Part shown: piece by piece, positions 16,586-24,908 of the stretch | How positions within the stretch are numbered: the first letter of the stretch is position 1 | Layout: each line of letters starts with the position of its first letter | Source of the DNA: JAGVSR01 sp963825555 | GTDB lineage: Bacteria; Pseudomonadota; Alphaproteobacteria; Rhizobiales; Hyphomicrobiaceae | DNA: 64,000 bases | Assembly (NCBI GenBank): GCA_963825555.1 | Contig: CAWGTZ010000015.1 | Location: 186,001-250,000 of the forward strand | Direction: 5' to 3' | Translations under genes and position numbers: made by a program | Notes under the pieces: model-generated | Databases searched by the model: none | Seen by the model: only the letters and a program-made list of their open reading frames with translations | Told to the model about the DNA's origin: nothing

Positions 16586-19075
16586 ATGCGTTTCGATACG
16601 CCGCTGCCCATCGACGAAGTGTTGGACAGGCTTCGCGCCGCGATGCGCGGGCAATCCTCTGCGGTTCTCGTCGCACCGCCAGGTGCGGGTAAGACCACGC
16701 GTGTGCCTCTGGCGCTGCTGGACGAGCCCTGGCTCCACGGTGCCAAGATTCTCGTTCTGGAGCCGCGGCGCATAGCGGCGCGGGGCGCCGCGGAGCGTAT
16801 GGCCAAGACGCTCGGGGAGAAGGTCGGTGACCTGGTCGGCCTGCGCGCACGAATGGTCTCGAAGTCAGGCCCAAAAACGCGCATCGAGGTCGTTACCGAG
16901 GGTGTGTTCACGCGCATGATTCTGGAAGATCCGGCTCTCGAAGGGGTGGGCGCGGTACTGTTCGACGAGTTTCACGAGCGTTCGCTCGATGCGGATTTGG
17001 GTCTCGCGCTGGCAATCGACAGCCAGAAGGCGCTGAGGGACGACCTGCGTCTTCTCGTAATGTCGGCGACTCTGGACGGTGGGCGCGTGGCCACGCTGTT
17101 GTCGGAGGCCCCGGTCATCACGAGTGAAGGTCGGGCCTTTCCAGTCGAAACGCGATTTATGGGCCGCGATCAAAATCGGCGCATCGAGGATCAGGTCACG
17201 GACGCGGTCCTGCGGGCACTGCGCGCAGAGACGGGCTCGCTGCTCGTTTTCCTGCCCGGCCAAGGGGAAATCCGGCGTGTGGAGGAGCGGTTGCGGGACG
17301 CTATCGCCGATCCCAAAGTTATTGTGGCACCGCTCTACGGCGCGATGGATATCTCCGCCCAGGATCGCGCGGTGGAGCCCGCCGCCCCCGGCATGCGCAA
17401 GGTGGTACTGGCCACGGCGATCGCGGAGACATCGCTCACCATTGAAGGCATAAGAGTTGTCATCGACAGCGGCCTGCAGCGTGTGCCGCGGTTCGAGCCC
17501 GATGCCGGCGTCACGCGACTTGAAACGATCCGCGTCTCTCGCGCGTCTGCCGACCAACGGCGGGGTCGTGCAGGGCGCACCGAGCCGGGCGTGTGTTATC
17601 GCCTGTGGGACGAGCCGCAGACGGCCAGTCTAAGGCCCTTCACGGAGCCGGAGATCCGCTCGGCCGATCTCAGCGGCTTACTTCTCGATTGCGCCGAATG
17701 GGGCGTGACCGATCCCGCGACCTTGAGCTGGCTCGATGCCCCTGCGTCGTCCGCAGTCGAAGCGGCGAGGGTCGATTTGCAGACGATCGGAGCGCTCGAT
17801 GCTGAGGGGCGCATCACGCCAGAGGGACGGCGCGTGCGCGCGCTGCCCTTGCCGCCGCGGCTGGCGCACATGGTACTCGCGGCGGGAGCCATAGATTCCC
17901 AAAGCGGCCGGGAAGCTGCCGACATTGCCGCTGTACTCGTCGAGCGGGGATTGGGCGGCAACGATACGGATCTCGATCATCGCGTGGAGCGGTTCCGGTG
18001 TGACCGCTCACGGCGCGCCGAGGACATGCGGCGGCTTGCGGCAGGATGGGCGAAGGTGGCGAACGGGAGAGGCACGCAGGGCGCTGAGCCGAGATCTGAC
18101 CATTCCGTCGCGTCACTTCTTGCAATGGCCTATCCAGATCGCATCGCCAAGGCGCGCGGCGCGCCGGGCCAATACCTTCTCGCCAACGGACGCGGCGCAC
18201 ACCTTGATCCGGCCGATGCGTTGTCGCGGGCGCCTTATCTCGTCATCGCGGAATTGCAGGGCACAGCTGCAGCCACCCGCATTCTTTTGGCAGCGCGCAC
18301 CAGCGAGGCGGAGATTCTGGAAACCGCCGGCAGGCGCGTGACTCATCAGGATGAGCTCACTTTCGATGCGGATGCCGGTGCGGTGCGGGCGCGGCACGTG
18401 CGGCGGCTCGGTGCGATTGTTCTTTCAAGCGAAGCGCGTCAGATTTCGCCTTCGGCCGAGGCGGCCGTGCTCTTGGCGCGGGGTATGATGGCCGCAGGGC
18501 GCGATAGGTTGCCGTGGTCGAAGGCGCAGTTGCAGTTGCGCCACCGCGTTGCGTTCCTGAGGTCCACTGAGGGTGAGAACTCCGCCTGGCCCGATCTGAG
18601 CGATGTCGCATTGTCGGCCAGTGTGGAAACCTGGCTTTTGCCGTTCCTCGGCCACGCCACAAAACTTTCCGATATCGATACCGGCATGCTCGATCAGGCG
18701 CTCAATGTATTGGTCCCGTGGGATCTAAAGCGCCGCTTGGAGACGGAGGCGCCGACGCATTTCGAGGCTCCGACTGGGAACCGACATCCGATCGACTACG
18801 CCGGACCCGGAGCGCCAGCGCTGTCGATCCGCGTGCAGGAACTTTATGGGGTGAAGACACATCCGGCGATTGCCGCTGGACGCCTGCCTCTGACCTTGAA
18901 TCTGCTGTCGCCGGCCCAAAGGCCTATCCAGATCACGCGCGATCTGCCTGGTTTCTGGGCAGGGTCATGGAATGCGGTGAAATCGGAGATGAAGGGACGC
19001 TATCCGCGCCATTTCTGGCCGGACGATCCGGCCAATGCTCTGCCGACAGCGCGGGCCAAGCCGCGCGGAACATAG
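16586..19075 (+). CDS. hrpB: ATP-dependent helicase HrpB
   Basis: 829 residues, the normal size for HrpB, a DEAH/RHA-type superfamily 2 helicase. Motif I is APPGAGKTTRVP, motif II DEFHERSLDADLG (DEFH), motif III SATLDG and motif VI QRRGRAGRTEPGVCYRLW. The C-terminal HrpB-specific region (KLSDIDTGMLDQALNVLVPW and the HFEAPTGNRHPIDY part) is present. The role of HrpB in bacteria is poorly defined; RNA remodelling is assumed. It begins 6 nt after rpe, so co-transcription with the sugar-phosphate genes is likely. Confidence 0.95.
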   Translation: MRFDTPLPIDEVLDRLRAAMRGQSSAVLVAPPGAGKTTRVPLALLDEPWLHGAKILVLEPRRIAARGAAERMAKTLGEKVGDLVGLRARMVSKSGPKTRIEVVTEGVFTRMILEDPALEGVGAVLFDEFHERSLDADLGLALAIDSQKALRDDLRLLVMSATLDGGRVATLLSEAPVITSEGRAFPVETRFMGRDQNRRIEDQVTDAVLRALRAETGSLLVFLPGQGEIRRVEERLRDAIADPKVIVAPLYGAMDISAQDRAVEPAAPGMRKVVLATAIAETSLTIEGIRVVIDSGLQRVPRFEPDAGVTRLETIRVSRASADQRRGRAGRTEPGVCYRLWDEPQTASLRPFTEPEIRSADLSGLLLDCAEWGVTDPATLSWLDAPASSAVEAARVDLQTIGALDAEGRITPEGRRVRALPLPPRLAHMVLAAGAIDSQSGREAADIAAVLVERGLGGNDTDLDHRVERFRCDRSRRAEDMRRLAAGWAKVANGRGTQGAEPRSDHSVASLLAMAYPDRIAKARGAPGQYLLANGRGAHLDPADALSRAPYLVIAELQGTAAATRILLAARTSEAEILETAGRRVTHQDELTFDADAGAVRARHVRRLGAIVLSSEARQISPSAEAAVLLARGMMAAGRDRLPWSKAQLQLRHRVAFLRSTEGENSAWPDLSDVALSASVETWLLPFLGHATKLSDIDTGMLDQALNVLVPWDLKRRLETEAPTHFEAPTGNRHPIDYAGPGAPALSIRVQELYGVKTHPAIAAGRLPLTLNLLSPAQRPIQITRDLPGFWAGSWNAVKSEMKGRYPRHFWPDDPANALPTARAKPRGT

Positions 19076-19100
19076 GCCCGACAACCAGGGATGCGCGCAA

Positions 19101-19430
19101 TCAGCGTCGGCAGGGTCGTCCTTCGACGGTGGCGCTCCAACCTGACGACTCCTTGGTGTAGCTCGTCTTCTTGCTGGCGGCCCTGGCAAAGCTGGCCCAG
19201 CGGGCGCCGTACTCCAGCGCGGTGAAATCGATCCAGGACCGGATAGCGTCTTTCTGAGCTGCGGCCTTCGTCGAGCCCGAGCCATTGCCCCAGTGATAGT
19301 GATCGCTCATGCAAAGCTTGCCGGCTTCACGCCTCAGATCATGCATTGCAGCCAAGCCGGACTCCTGGGCTGATGCCGCAATAGGAACCGCGATCATACC
19401 TGTAGCGAGAATCAGCGTGGCAATTCGCAT
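19101..19430 (-). CDS. Small secreted protein of unknown function
   Basis: 109 residues. The signal peptide MRIATLILATGMIAVPIAASAQE has a clear AxA-type cleavage site. The mature part of about 88 residues contains two cysteines (in KLCMSDHYHW and RPCRR) that could form one disulfide, and a Lys/Ala-rich helix around KAAAQKDAIRSWIDFTALEYG. The Shine-Dalgarno sequence GGAGGA lies 5 nt before the ATG, so translation should be efficient. It converges with hrpB. I do not recognise a named family; a periplasmic role is inferred from the signal peptide only. Confidence 0.75.
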   Translation of the reverse strand: MRIATLILATGMIAVPIAASAQESGLAAMHDLRREAGKLCMSDHYHWGNGSGSTKAAAQKDAIRSWIDFTALEYGARWASFARAASKKTSYTKESSGWSATVEGRPCRR

Positions 19431-19584
19431 CGAATCCTCCGGAGATAATATCAGGACCGTTCGTGCGGCGCCGGCGGGGCAACCGTCGAATCGCTAAAGA
19501 GATTAGCCGTCCGGACATTCGCCAGCAATCGAGACCCATCGGGTCTATTATCCGCCTACGCACAATTGGCGCCAGTCGCCTGTC

Positions 19585-20319
19585 TCAGATGAGCCTCAGC
19601 GAGCGCATGCTTGTGTGCCCGCTTCGGCCGACGATGATGTGATCGTGGACGACGACACCGAGCGGACGCCCGGCTTCGATGATGAGCTTCGTCATGTCGA
19701 TGTCGGCGCGTGAGGGCGTCGGATCGCCTGAGGGGTGATTGTGCACGAGAATGATAGCTGTGGATGACAGTTCGAGAGCGCGCTTGACGACCTCACGCAC
19801 GTAAACCGGAGTGTGGTCGACCGTGCCCTGGCCCTGAATCTCGTCGGCGATCAGTTTGTTTTTCTTGTCGAGGAAAAGGATCCGGAACTGTTCTCGGTGC
19901 TCGTAGGCCTGCGCGGTGGTGAGATATGCGATTACTTCCGGTCCCGAAGAGAGGAGCGGGCGCTGCGAGACTTCCGAGCGCGCCAGCCGGGTCGCGGCCG
20001 CGCGGACGAGCTTCAGTTCGGTGACAACGGTTTCGCCGACGCCCGCAATCTCTTTCAGGCGCGAGTCCGGCGCATTGAGAACTTCGGCAAAAGAACCGAA
20101 GCGGGCGATGAGCCGCTTGGCAAGATCCTTTGTATCCCGGCGTGGAATGGCACGGAAAAGCACGAGTTCCAGGAGTTCATAGTCTGGAAGGGCTTGAGGG
20201 CCGCCAGTTCGGAAGCGTTCCCGGAGCCGTTCGCGATGGCCCATGTGCAGAGGAGTGGACGGAGCCTCGAAAAGACCGGCTTGGCTGGATGAGTCGTCGT
20301 CCTTCCCCCTGTCCGGCAT
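19585..20319 (-). CDS. radC: RadC family JAB-domain protein
   Basis: 244 residues. N-terminal helix-hairpin-helix segments (LPDYELLELVLFRAIPRRD, IAGVGETVVTELKLVRAA) are followed by the MPN/JAB domain, with the metal motif LVHNHPSGDPTPSRADIDMT (HxH, Ser and Asp ligands). Despite the name, no role in DNA repair is established for the family. The start ATG is at 20317-20319. It follows methionine aminopeptidase on the same strand after 23 nt, so both may be on one transcript. Confidence 0.93.
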   Translation of the reverse strand: MPDRGKDDDSSSQAGLFEAPSTPLHMGHRERLRERFRTGGPQALPDYELLELVLFRAIPRRDTKDLAKRLIARFGSFAEVLNAPDSRLKEIAGVGETVVTELKLVRAAATRLARSEVSQRPLLSSGPEVIAYLTTAQAYEHREQFRILFLDKKNKLIADEIQGQGTVDHTPVYVREVVKRALELSSTAIILVHNHPSGDPTPSRADIDMTKLIIEAGRPLGVVVHDHIIVGRSGHTSMRSLRLI

Positions 20320-20342
20320 GACGCCAAGGCCCCCTGCTCCGC

Positions 20343-21167
20343 TCAGCTGTCACGGTAGGGAGGCAGGTGAAGACCGGCCGGAGACGTCGTGAAGATCTCG
20401 CATCCCGTTTCGGTCACGCCGACGGTGTGTTCGAATTGTGCCGACAGCTCGCGGTCGCGCGTCACGGCCGTCCAGCCGTCCGGCAGCACCTTAACGGCCG
20501 CCTTGCCCAGATTGATCATGGGTTCGATGGTGAAGAACATGCCGGGCTTCATCACAACGCCCTCGTTCTCCTCGCCATAGTGCAGGATGTTGGGGCGGTC
20601 GTGGAACACGCGGCCGAGACCGTGGCCACAGAAGTCGCGTACCACACTGCAGCGCTCGGCCTCGGCAAGTTCCTGGATTACGGCGCCGATCTTGCCCGTC
20701 GAGGTGCCGGGCTTCACCGCCGCGATGCCGCGCATGAGGCATTCATAGGTGACTTCGATCAGGCGCTCGGCGCGCCGCGAAATTTCGCCGACAGGATACA
20801 TGCGGCTCGTGTCGCCGTGCCAGCCGTCGACGATAAGCGTTACGTCGATGTTGACGATGTCACCTTCGCGGAGCGGCTTCGGCCCCGGAATTCCATGGCA
20901 GACCACATGATTGATCGAGGTGCAGATGGCCTTCGGGAAGCCGCGATAGTTAAGCGGTGCGGGGATAGCGTCGTGATCTCTTGCAAACTCCATGACGAGT
21001 TTGTCGAGATAGTCGGTCGCAATGCCGGGCTTGACGTGCGGGGTGATCATGTCGAGCGCAGCTGCGGCCAGCTGGCCAGCCTTGCGCATCCCTTCGAAGT
21101 CCTCAGGACCATGAAGCTTGATGCCATTGTCTCGCTGCAAGACGCGTGAAACTTCGACGTTCGACAT
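20343..21167 (-). CDS. map: Type I methionine aminopeptidase
   Basis: 274 residues. It removes the initiator methionine from nascent proteins. The metal ligands are visible: Asp in VNIDVTLIVDGWHGDTSRMY (two of them), His in CGHGLGRVFHD, Glu in FFTIEPM and Glu in QFEHTVGV. The short N-terminus before GIKLHGPEDFEGMRKAGQLAA is typical of alphaproteobacterial type I enzymes without a zinc-finger extension. The start is the ATG at 21165-21167. It is upstream of radC in the same direction. Confidence 0.96.
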   Translation of the reverse strand: MSNVEVSRVLQRDNGIKLHGPEDFEGMRKAGQLAAAALDMITPHVKPGIATDYLDKLVMEFARDHDAIPAPLNYRGFPKAICTSINHVVCHGIPGPKPLREGDIVNIDVTLIVDGWHGDTSRMYPVGEISRRAERLIEVTYECLMRGIAAVKPGTSTGKIGAVIQELAEAERCSVVRDFCGHGLGRVFHDRPNILHYGEENEGVVMKPGMFFTIEPMINLGKAAVKVLPDGWTAVTRDRELSAQFEHTVGVTETGCEIFTTSPAGLHLPPYRDS

Positions 21168-21270
21168 AATTTCCGTATCTCTTCTGGTTCCGGGGCGGCA
21201 GACTAGCGGAAAAGCATGTCAGCGCCAACGCGCACGGCGCGGGTCATTAAAAGACGGTCTTGAATGCAAG

Positions 21271-21297
21271 TGCGGCGGCCTCGGGGAGGCCGCCGCT
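21271..21297 (-). terminator. Hairpin downstream of rplS, possible terminator
   Basis: A perfect 11-bp stem GCGGCGGCCTC/GAGGCCGCCGC with a 3-nt loop lies at 21272-21296, 30 nt past the rplS stop. On the minus strand no immediate T-run follows; TCTTTTAA comes about 20 nt later. A transcript end or RNA-stabilising structure is likely, but its type is unclear. Confidence 0.45.
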
Positions 21298-21326
21298 AAG
21301 ATCTTCAGGCAAATACCCGGGTTTGG

Positions 21327-22034
21327 TCAGGCCTGCTGTTCGCCTTCGCCCTCACCCTCGGCGGGGGCTTCGGCAGCTGTCAGAAGCGCACGGGCCTGGC
21401 CGACCCAGTCTTCCTTCTCCATGCGGCCGTCCATATTGAGCACGCCCTCGACGTTCGCGATGTCCTCGTCCGAGATGTTCGCGAGCTGCTCAAACTTGTA
21501 GAGGTTGAGCTGCTTCAGGCGGGCGGCCAGCAACTCGTCGATGCCGTTGATCTGCGTCAGATCATCGGCCTCGCCCTTCGGCTTCTTGAAGCCCTTCCAG
21601 GCAGCGTTGAGACGGCGGGCGCGCGCGTCCGTACGCTCGAAGATGCGGGCGGCCTTGCCGCGCAGACCACGAAGATAATAGAGCTTCGCGCGGCGAACGC
21701 GACCGCGGCGCAGAACTTCGATTTCAGCGATGTGCGGCGAATAGAGCGGGAAAACACGTTCCACGCCCTCACCGTAGGAAATCTTGCGGACAGTGAAGCT
21801 CTCGTTGATGCCGGCACCGGAGCGTGCGATCACGACGCCCTCGTACGCCTGAAGGCGCTCGGCGGGAGCGCGGGCGGCAGCGGCTTTCTTCTTCTTGTCC
21901 TTAGGGTCGCCTTCTGCGGATTCGACGACCCGGACCATCACCTTGACTGTGTCGCCGGGCTGGAATTCGGGGACGGCGCGCTTGGCGAGCACGGCATCCA
22001 TCTGCTCGCGCTCAATTTGCTGAATGATGTTCAT
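21327..22034 (-). CDS. rplS: 50S ribosomal protein L19 with C-terminal helix-hairpin-helix-like extension
   Basis: 235 residues, about twice the usual L19 length. Residues 1-135 are L19: FQPGDTVKVMVRVVE, FTVRKISYGEGVERVFPLYSP and RRAKLYYLRGLRGKAARI. A lysine/alanine-rich insert sits at about 41-60. Residues 157-218 form an extra module (DLTQINGIDELLAARLKQLN, then DIANVEGVLNMDGRMEKEDWVGQA) of the helix-hairpin-helix-like kind also seen at the C-terminus of L21 in many Rhizobiales. An acidic EGEGEGEQQA tail ends it. The ATG at 22032-22034 has AAGGAC upstream. L19 sits at the 30S-50S interface; the role of the extension is unknown. Confidence 0.93.
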   Translation of the reverse strand: MNIIQQIEREQMDAVLAKRAVPEFQPGDTVKVMVRVVESAEGDPKDKKKKAAAARAPAERLQAYEGVVIARSGAGINESFTVRKISYGEGVERVFPLYSPHIAEIEVLRRGRVRRAKLYYLRGLRGKAARIFERTDARARRLNAAWKGFKKPKGEADDLTQINGIDELLAARLKQLNLYKFEQLANISDEDIANVEGVLNMDGRMEKEDWVGQARALLTAAEAPAEGEGEGEQQA

Positions 22035-22233
22035 TTTCAGTCCTTTTTTGCTTGTTTTTCAATGCAGAGGAGCTTCGCCGCCGGTCAAAAACACGGTGCG
22101 AGCGAGGCTCATGCGGCCCTTGGGGGCACCCTTATCGGGAAATTCGTTGGGCGCGTGATACCGGAAAGCCGGGGTGTTGTCGAGGGGGAGCAGCGGCTCA
22201 GGTTGTCGCCGCCGCCGGTCAGCCGGAGCGGCT

Positions 22234-22261
22234 CTTAACACCTCGTTAAGAAGTGTCAACG
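22234..22261 (-). promoter_or_regulatory. Possible rplS promoter with palindrome
   Basis: On the minus strand a perfect TTGACA (-35-like) is followed by CTTAAC-GAGGT-GTTAAG, a 17-nt palindrome at 22234-22250. It lies about 200-225 nt upstream of the rplS start, in the gap to trmD. No good -10 box is seen at 17 nt spacing, so this is tentative. It suggests that rplS is transcribed apart from trmD. Confidence 0.3.
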
Positions 22262-22296
22262 AAACTTAAAGAAGGGATTCGCGGCGGGAGAAAACG

Positions 22297-22473
22297 ATGG
22301 TCCGGCAACTCTATGATCTGGAAGATCGCTTGTTCTATGCGTCGCGGACGTGCGGGCCGGCACGCAGTCGGATGCTCGAGGTCTGGTCGCAGCGCATCGG
22401 TGCCCTGGCTGACCGACTGAAATATGGCCTTGTTGCACGTCCTAAGGCGGCTTACGCCAAGCAGCGGGTCTAA
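22297..22473 (+). CDS. Small 58-residue protein of unknown function
   Basis: A short frame starting MVRQLYDLEDRLFYASRTC and ending AYAKQRV, basic overall. GGGAG lies about 9 nt upstream of the ATG at 22297. It is on the opposite strand from trmD and rplS, sits between them, and overlaps the trmD stop by 3 nt at its 3' end. The good ribosome-binding site and sensible amino-acid composition argue that it is real; no family was recognised and chance cannot be excluded. Confidence 0.45.
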   Translation: MVRQLYDLEDRLFYASRTCGPARSRMLEVWSQRIGALADRLKYGLVARPKAAYAKQRV

Positions 22474-23198
22474 GCTCGTCCCGGCTTGCGGTTGAGCAGA
22501 TCCGGCCGGCGCGCGCGGGTCAGGCGAAGGGCCTCTGAACGGCGCCAGGCGTCGATGGCTTTGTGATCGCCAGAGAGAAGAACCTCCGGGATCGACCTGC
22601 CCTCCCATTCGCGCGGGCGGGTGTACTGCGGATATTCCAGAAGGCCATTTTCGAAACTCTCATGCGCAAGGCTTTCGGCTGCGCCGAGCACGCCGGGCAA
22701 GAGGCGCACGCATGCGTCGATCATGACCATCGCCGCCAACTCGCCCCCGGAAAGCACATAGTCCCCGATGGACAGTTCCTGTAGGCCGCGGCCTTCGATG
22801 AGCCTTTCGTCGATGCCCTCGAAGCGGCCGGCGAGCAATGTCATGCCGGGGCCGGCCGCGAGCGTGCGGGCATGGGCCTGATCGAAGGGCCGTCCTCGCG
22901 GGGACAGATAGAAAATCGGGGAATCGGGATTGGCGGCGCGCGCGGCGTCGATCGCCGGGCCCAGGACATCGGCCCGCATGACCATGCCGGCCCCGCCGCC
23001 CGCCGGTGTGTCGTCCACTTGCCGGTGCCTGCCCAGCCCGAACTCGCGGATCTGGAAAGTTTCGAGGGACCACAAACCCGCCTCGAGCGCTTGACCCACG
23101 AGCGATAGACCGAGCGGCCCCGGAAACATCTCCGGGAACAGCGTCAAAACTCCAACGCGCCACGCCGGCTGCCCATCGCTCGAGGGAAAGTGCGCCAT
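22470..23198 (-). CDS. trmD: tRNA (guanine-N1)-methyltransferase
   Basis: 242 residues. It methylates G37 of tRNAs next to the anticodon, using SAM bound in a trefoil knot. Family motifs: VLTLFPEMFPGPLGLSL at the N-terminus, DDTPAGGGAGMVM, IFYLSPRGRPFDQ, CGRFEGIDER-like LLAGRFEGIDERLIE, IGDYVLSGGELAAMVMID and YTRPREWEG. The usual partners rpsP and rimM are not upstream; a DUF1330 gene is there instead. rplS follows on the same strand, but 435 nt away. Confidence 0.97.
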   Translation of the reverse strand: MAHFPSSDGQPAWRVGVLTLFPEMFPGPLGLSLVGQALEAGLWSLETFQIREFGLGRHRQVDDTPAGGGAGMVMRADVLGPAIDAARAANPDSPIFYLSPRGRPFDQAHARTLAAGPGMTLLAGRFEGIDERLIEGRGLQELSIGDYVLSGGELAAMVMIDACVRLLPGVLGAAESLAHESFENGLLEYPQYTRPREWEGRSIPEVLLSGDHKAIDAWRRSEALRLTRARRPDLLNRKPGRA

Positions 23199-23207
23199 CG
23201 CTAAGGA

Positions 23208-23495
23208 TCAGACGCCTTCCACGACCGTGATGTCGATCATGCCCGCTCCCTGGCGCAGCGCCTTGGCGTCTGCGTACTCGGGGCTCCGGGCGTAGCCGAT
23301 CGCATGCTCATAGCTGGGGAATTCGATGATGACGTTGCGGGCGACGCCATTTCCCTCGACGATCTCGCACTTGCCGCCCCGCACGATCGGCCGGCCTTCG
23401 AACTTGTCCAGCGCGATCTTGGACTTCGCAACGTACTCGGCCCACTTCTCCGGGTTCGTCACGGTGGCGTGCGCGATCACATACCCTTTCGGCAT
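23208..23495 (-). CDS. DUF1330 domain protein
   Basis: 95 residues, a ferredoxin-like alpha+beta fold of the DUF1330 family. MPKGYVIAHATVTNPEKWAEY and the conserved VIIEFPSYEHAIGYARSPEYADA segment are characteristic. No enzymatic role is established. GAGAGGA precedes the ATG at 23493-23495. It ends 9 nt before trmD begins, so the two may be co-transcribed. Confidence 0.9.
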   Translation of the reverse strand: MPKGYVIAHATVTNPEKWAEYVAKSKIALDKFEGRPIVRGGKCEIVEGNGVARNVIIEFPSYEHAIGYARSPEYADAKALRQGAGMIDITVVEGV

Positions 23496-23628
23496 TCCTC
23501 TCGTTTCCTCTCGTTTTGGCGTTTGAACTTATCTGTTTTTGGTCGGGGCAAGGCATAAGCCGCGATGCAGCTGGCCGCAAGCTGCCCTGATACGACGGAT
23601 GAATCCGGCCGGACGGAAGGTTTCCGGC

Positions 23629-24330
23629 TCAGGCCTGGCGGATATGGCTCAGGAACGTCTGGGCAGCCTTTACGGGATCGTCCGCCTGGGTGATGGGCCG
23701 GCCGACCACGACGTGGTTGGCTCCAGCAGAAATGGCGTGCTCGGGCGTCATGACCCGCTCCTGGTCGTCGGTGGTGCCGCCGGCAAGGCGGATGCCCGGC
23801 GTGACAATGAGGAAGCCCGGCCCGGTCGCGGCACGGATGGCGGCGGCCTCCTGGCCTGAGGCGATCACACCGTCGAAGCCTGCCTCGTGGGCAAGCCGCG
23901 CGCGATGCAGCACGAGCTCGCTTGGCGTGAACTGGCTGCCCTGCTGTTTGAGGTCCTCATCGGTCAGGTTGGTCATGACCGTGACGGCGAGCAGCTTGAG
24001 GTGGCTTCGACCCCGGCCGGCAACGGCGGCGCGGAGCGTTTTGAAGTCATGGCCGTGAACGGTGAGAAAGTCGATGCCGAGCTCGCGCGCGTTGGCGACG
24101 GCACGCTCCACGGTGTTGCCGATGTCGAGCAGTTTCATATCGAGGAAGACGCGCTTGCCGTGCGCTTTGAGGCTTTCCGCAAGGCCCAGTCCACCAGCGA
24201 ACAGGAGTTCCAGCCCCACTTTGTAAAACGACACCGTGTCGTCGAGCCGTGCCACGAGCCGCTGGGCTTCCTCCACGGAGGGCATGTCGAGGGCAACGAT
24301 CAGGCGGTCTTTGATGGGAGTGTGGGTCAT
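23629..24330 (-). CDS. pyrF: Orotidine 5'-phosphate decarboxylase
   Basis: 233 residues, a TIM barrel for the last step of UMP synthesis. The N-terminal LIVALDMPSVEEAQRLV, the catalytic loop VFLDMKLLDIGNTVERA (Asp-Lys pair; the family pattern is DxKxxDI) and the C-terminal VTPGIRLAGG and VVGRPITQADDP motifs are all present. It precedes DUF1330 on the same strand. The start is the ATG at 24328-24330. Confidence 0.96.
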   Translation of the reverse strand: MTHTPIKDRLIVALDMPSVEEAQRLVARLDDTVSFYKVGLELLFAGGLGLAESLKAHGKRVFLDMKLLDIGNTVERAVANARELGIDFLTVHGHDFKTLRAAVAGRGRSHLKLLAVTVMTNLTDEDLKQQGSQFTPSELVLHRARLAHEAGFDGVIASGQEAAAIRAATGPGFLIVTPGIRLAGGTTDDQERVMTPEHAISAGANHVVVGRPITQADDPVKAAQTFLSHIRQA

Positions 24331-24559
24331 TTTGGCCGAGTAGGTTGGGTGACGCCGATCAAGTCAGTTGGCGGTGTGGGGAACTTAGACTAAACCGGCG
24401 ACCGGCGCACGCGGAAGCAGGCCGATGAAACAATCATGAAACTCGTCATCTTTTCGGATCTGACCAATTTTCCTTCGACCGTTCACGCGCTATCGCGATG
24501 GGCACTTGACGTGCTCGACGGCGGCGCACTGCGCCGAACCACCGATCTACCGCAACTGG

Positions 24560-24889
24560 ATGCACATTACTCTCACACCTCTGAGCGCCAGACCGCGGCT
24601 CAAGCAGCTTCATAAAGACCACGGACGCCTTTTTCACCAGCAATGGTATGTCTCGATCGACGTGGAGCCGTTCGCGTTTCCGCAGCCGCGCACGATTGCG
24701 CCGGGAGGACCCATCCCCGATCGCTGGATCAGGTGCCTGAAACTATGGTCGATCGAGGTCTTGCTGGTCGAGATCGGCGTGCCGTTTTTCGATCTGATGG
24801 ACATGAGCGATGCTCGTGCAAAAAAGCGGCTGGAGCACGAACGATGCGAACGCACCTTGCAGGGAATCTGGCAACTCGGCGACCGTTAG
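24560..24889 (+). CDS. Hypothetical protein
   Basis: 109 residues from the ATG at 24560. The frame is open further up to a TTG at 24506, which would add 18 residues including three cysteines. The sequence (LKQLHKDHGRLFHQQWYVSIDV, then a proline-rich PFAFPQPRTIAPGG, then IEVLLVEIGVPFFDLMDMSD) looks coding, with G/C-rich third positions. No clear ribosome-binding site marks either start. It converges with the FMN reductase gene and is divergent from pyrF. No family was recognised; no membrane span or signal peptide is obvious. Confidence 0.55.
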   Translation: MHITLTPLSARPRLKQLHKDHGRLFHQQWYVSIDVEPFAFPQPRTIAPGGPIPDRWIRCLKLWSIEVLLVEIGVPFFDLMDMSDARAKKRLEHERCERTLQGIWQLGDR

Positions 24890-24908
24890 CCTCCTGCGCG
24901 CCTCGCGG

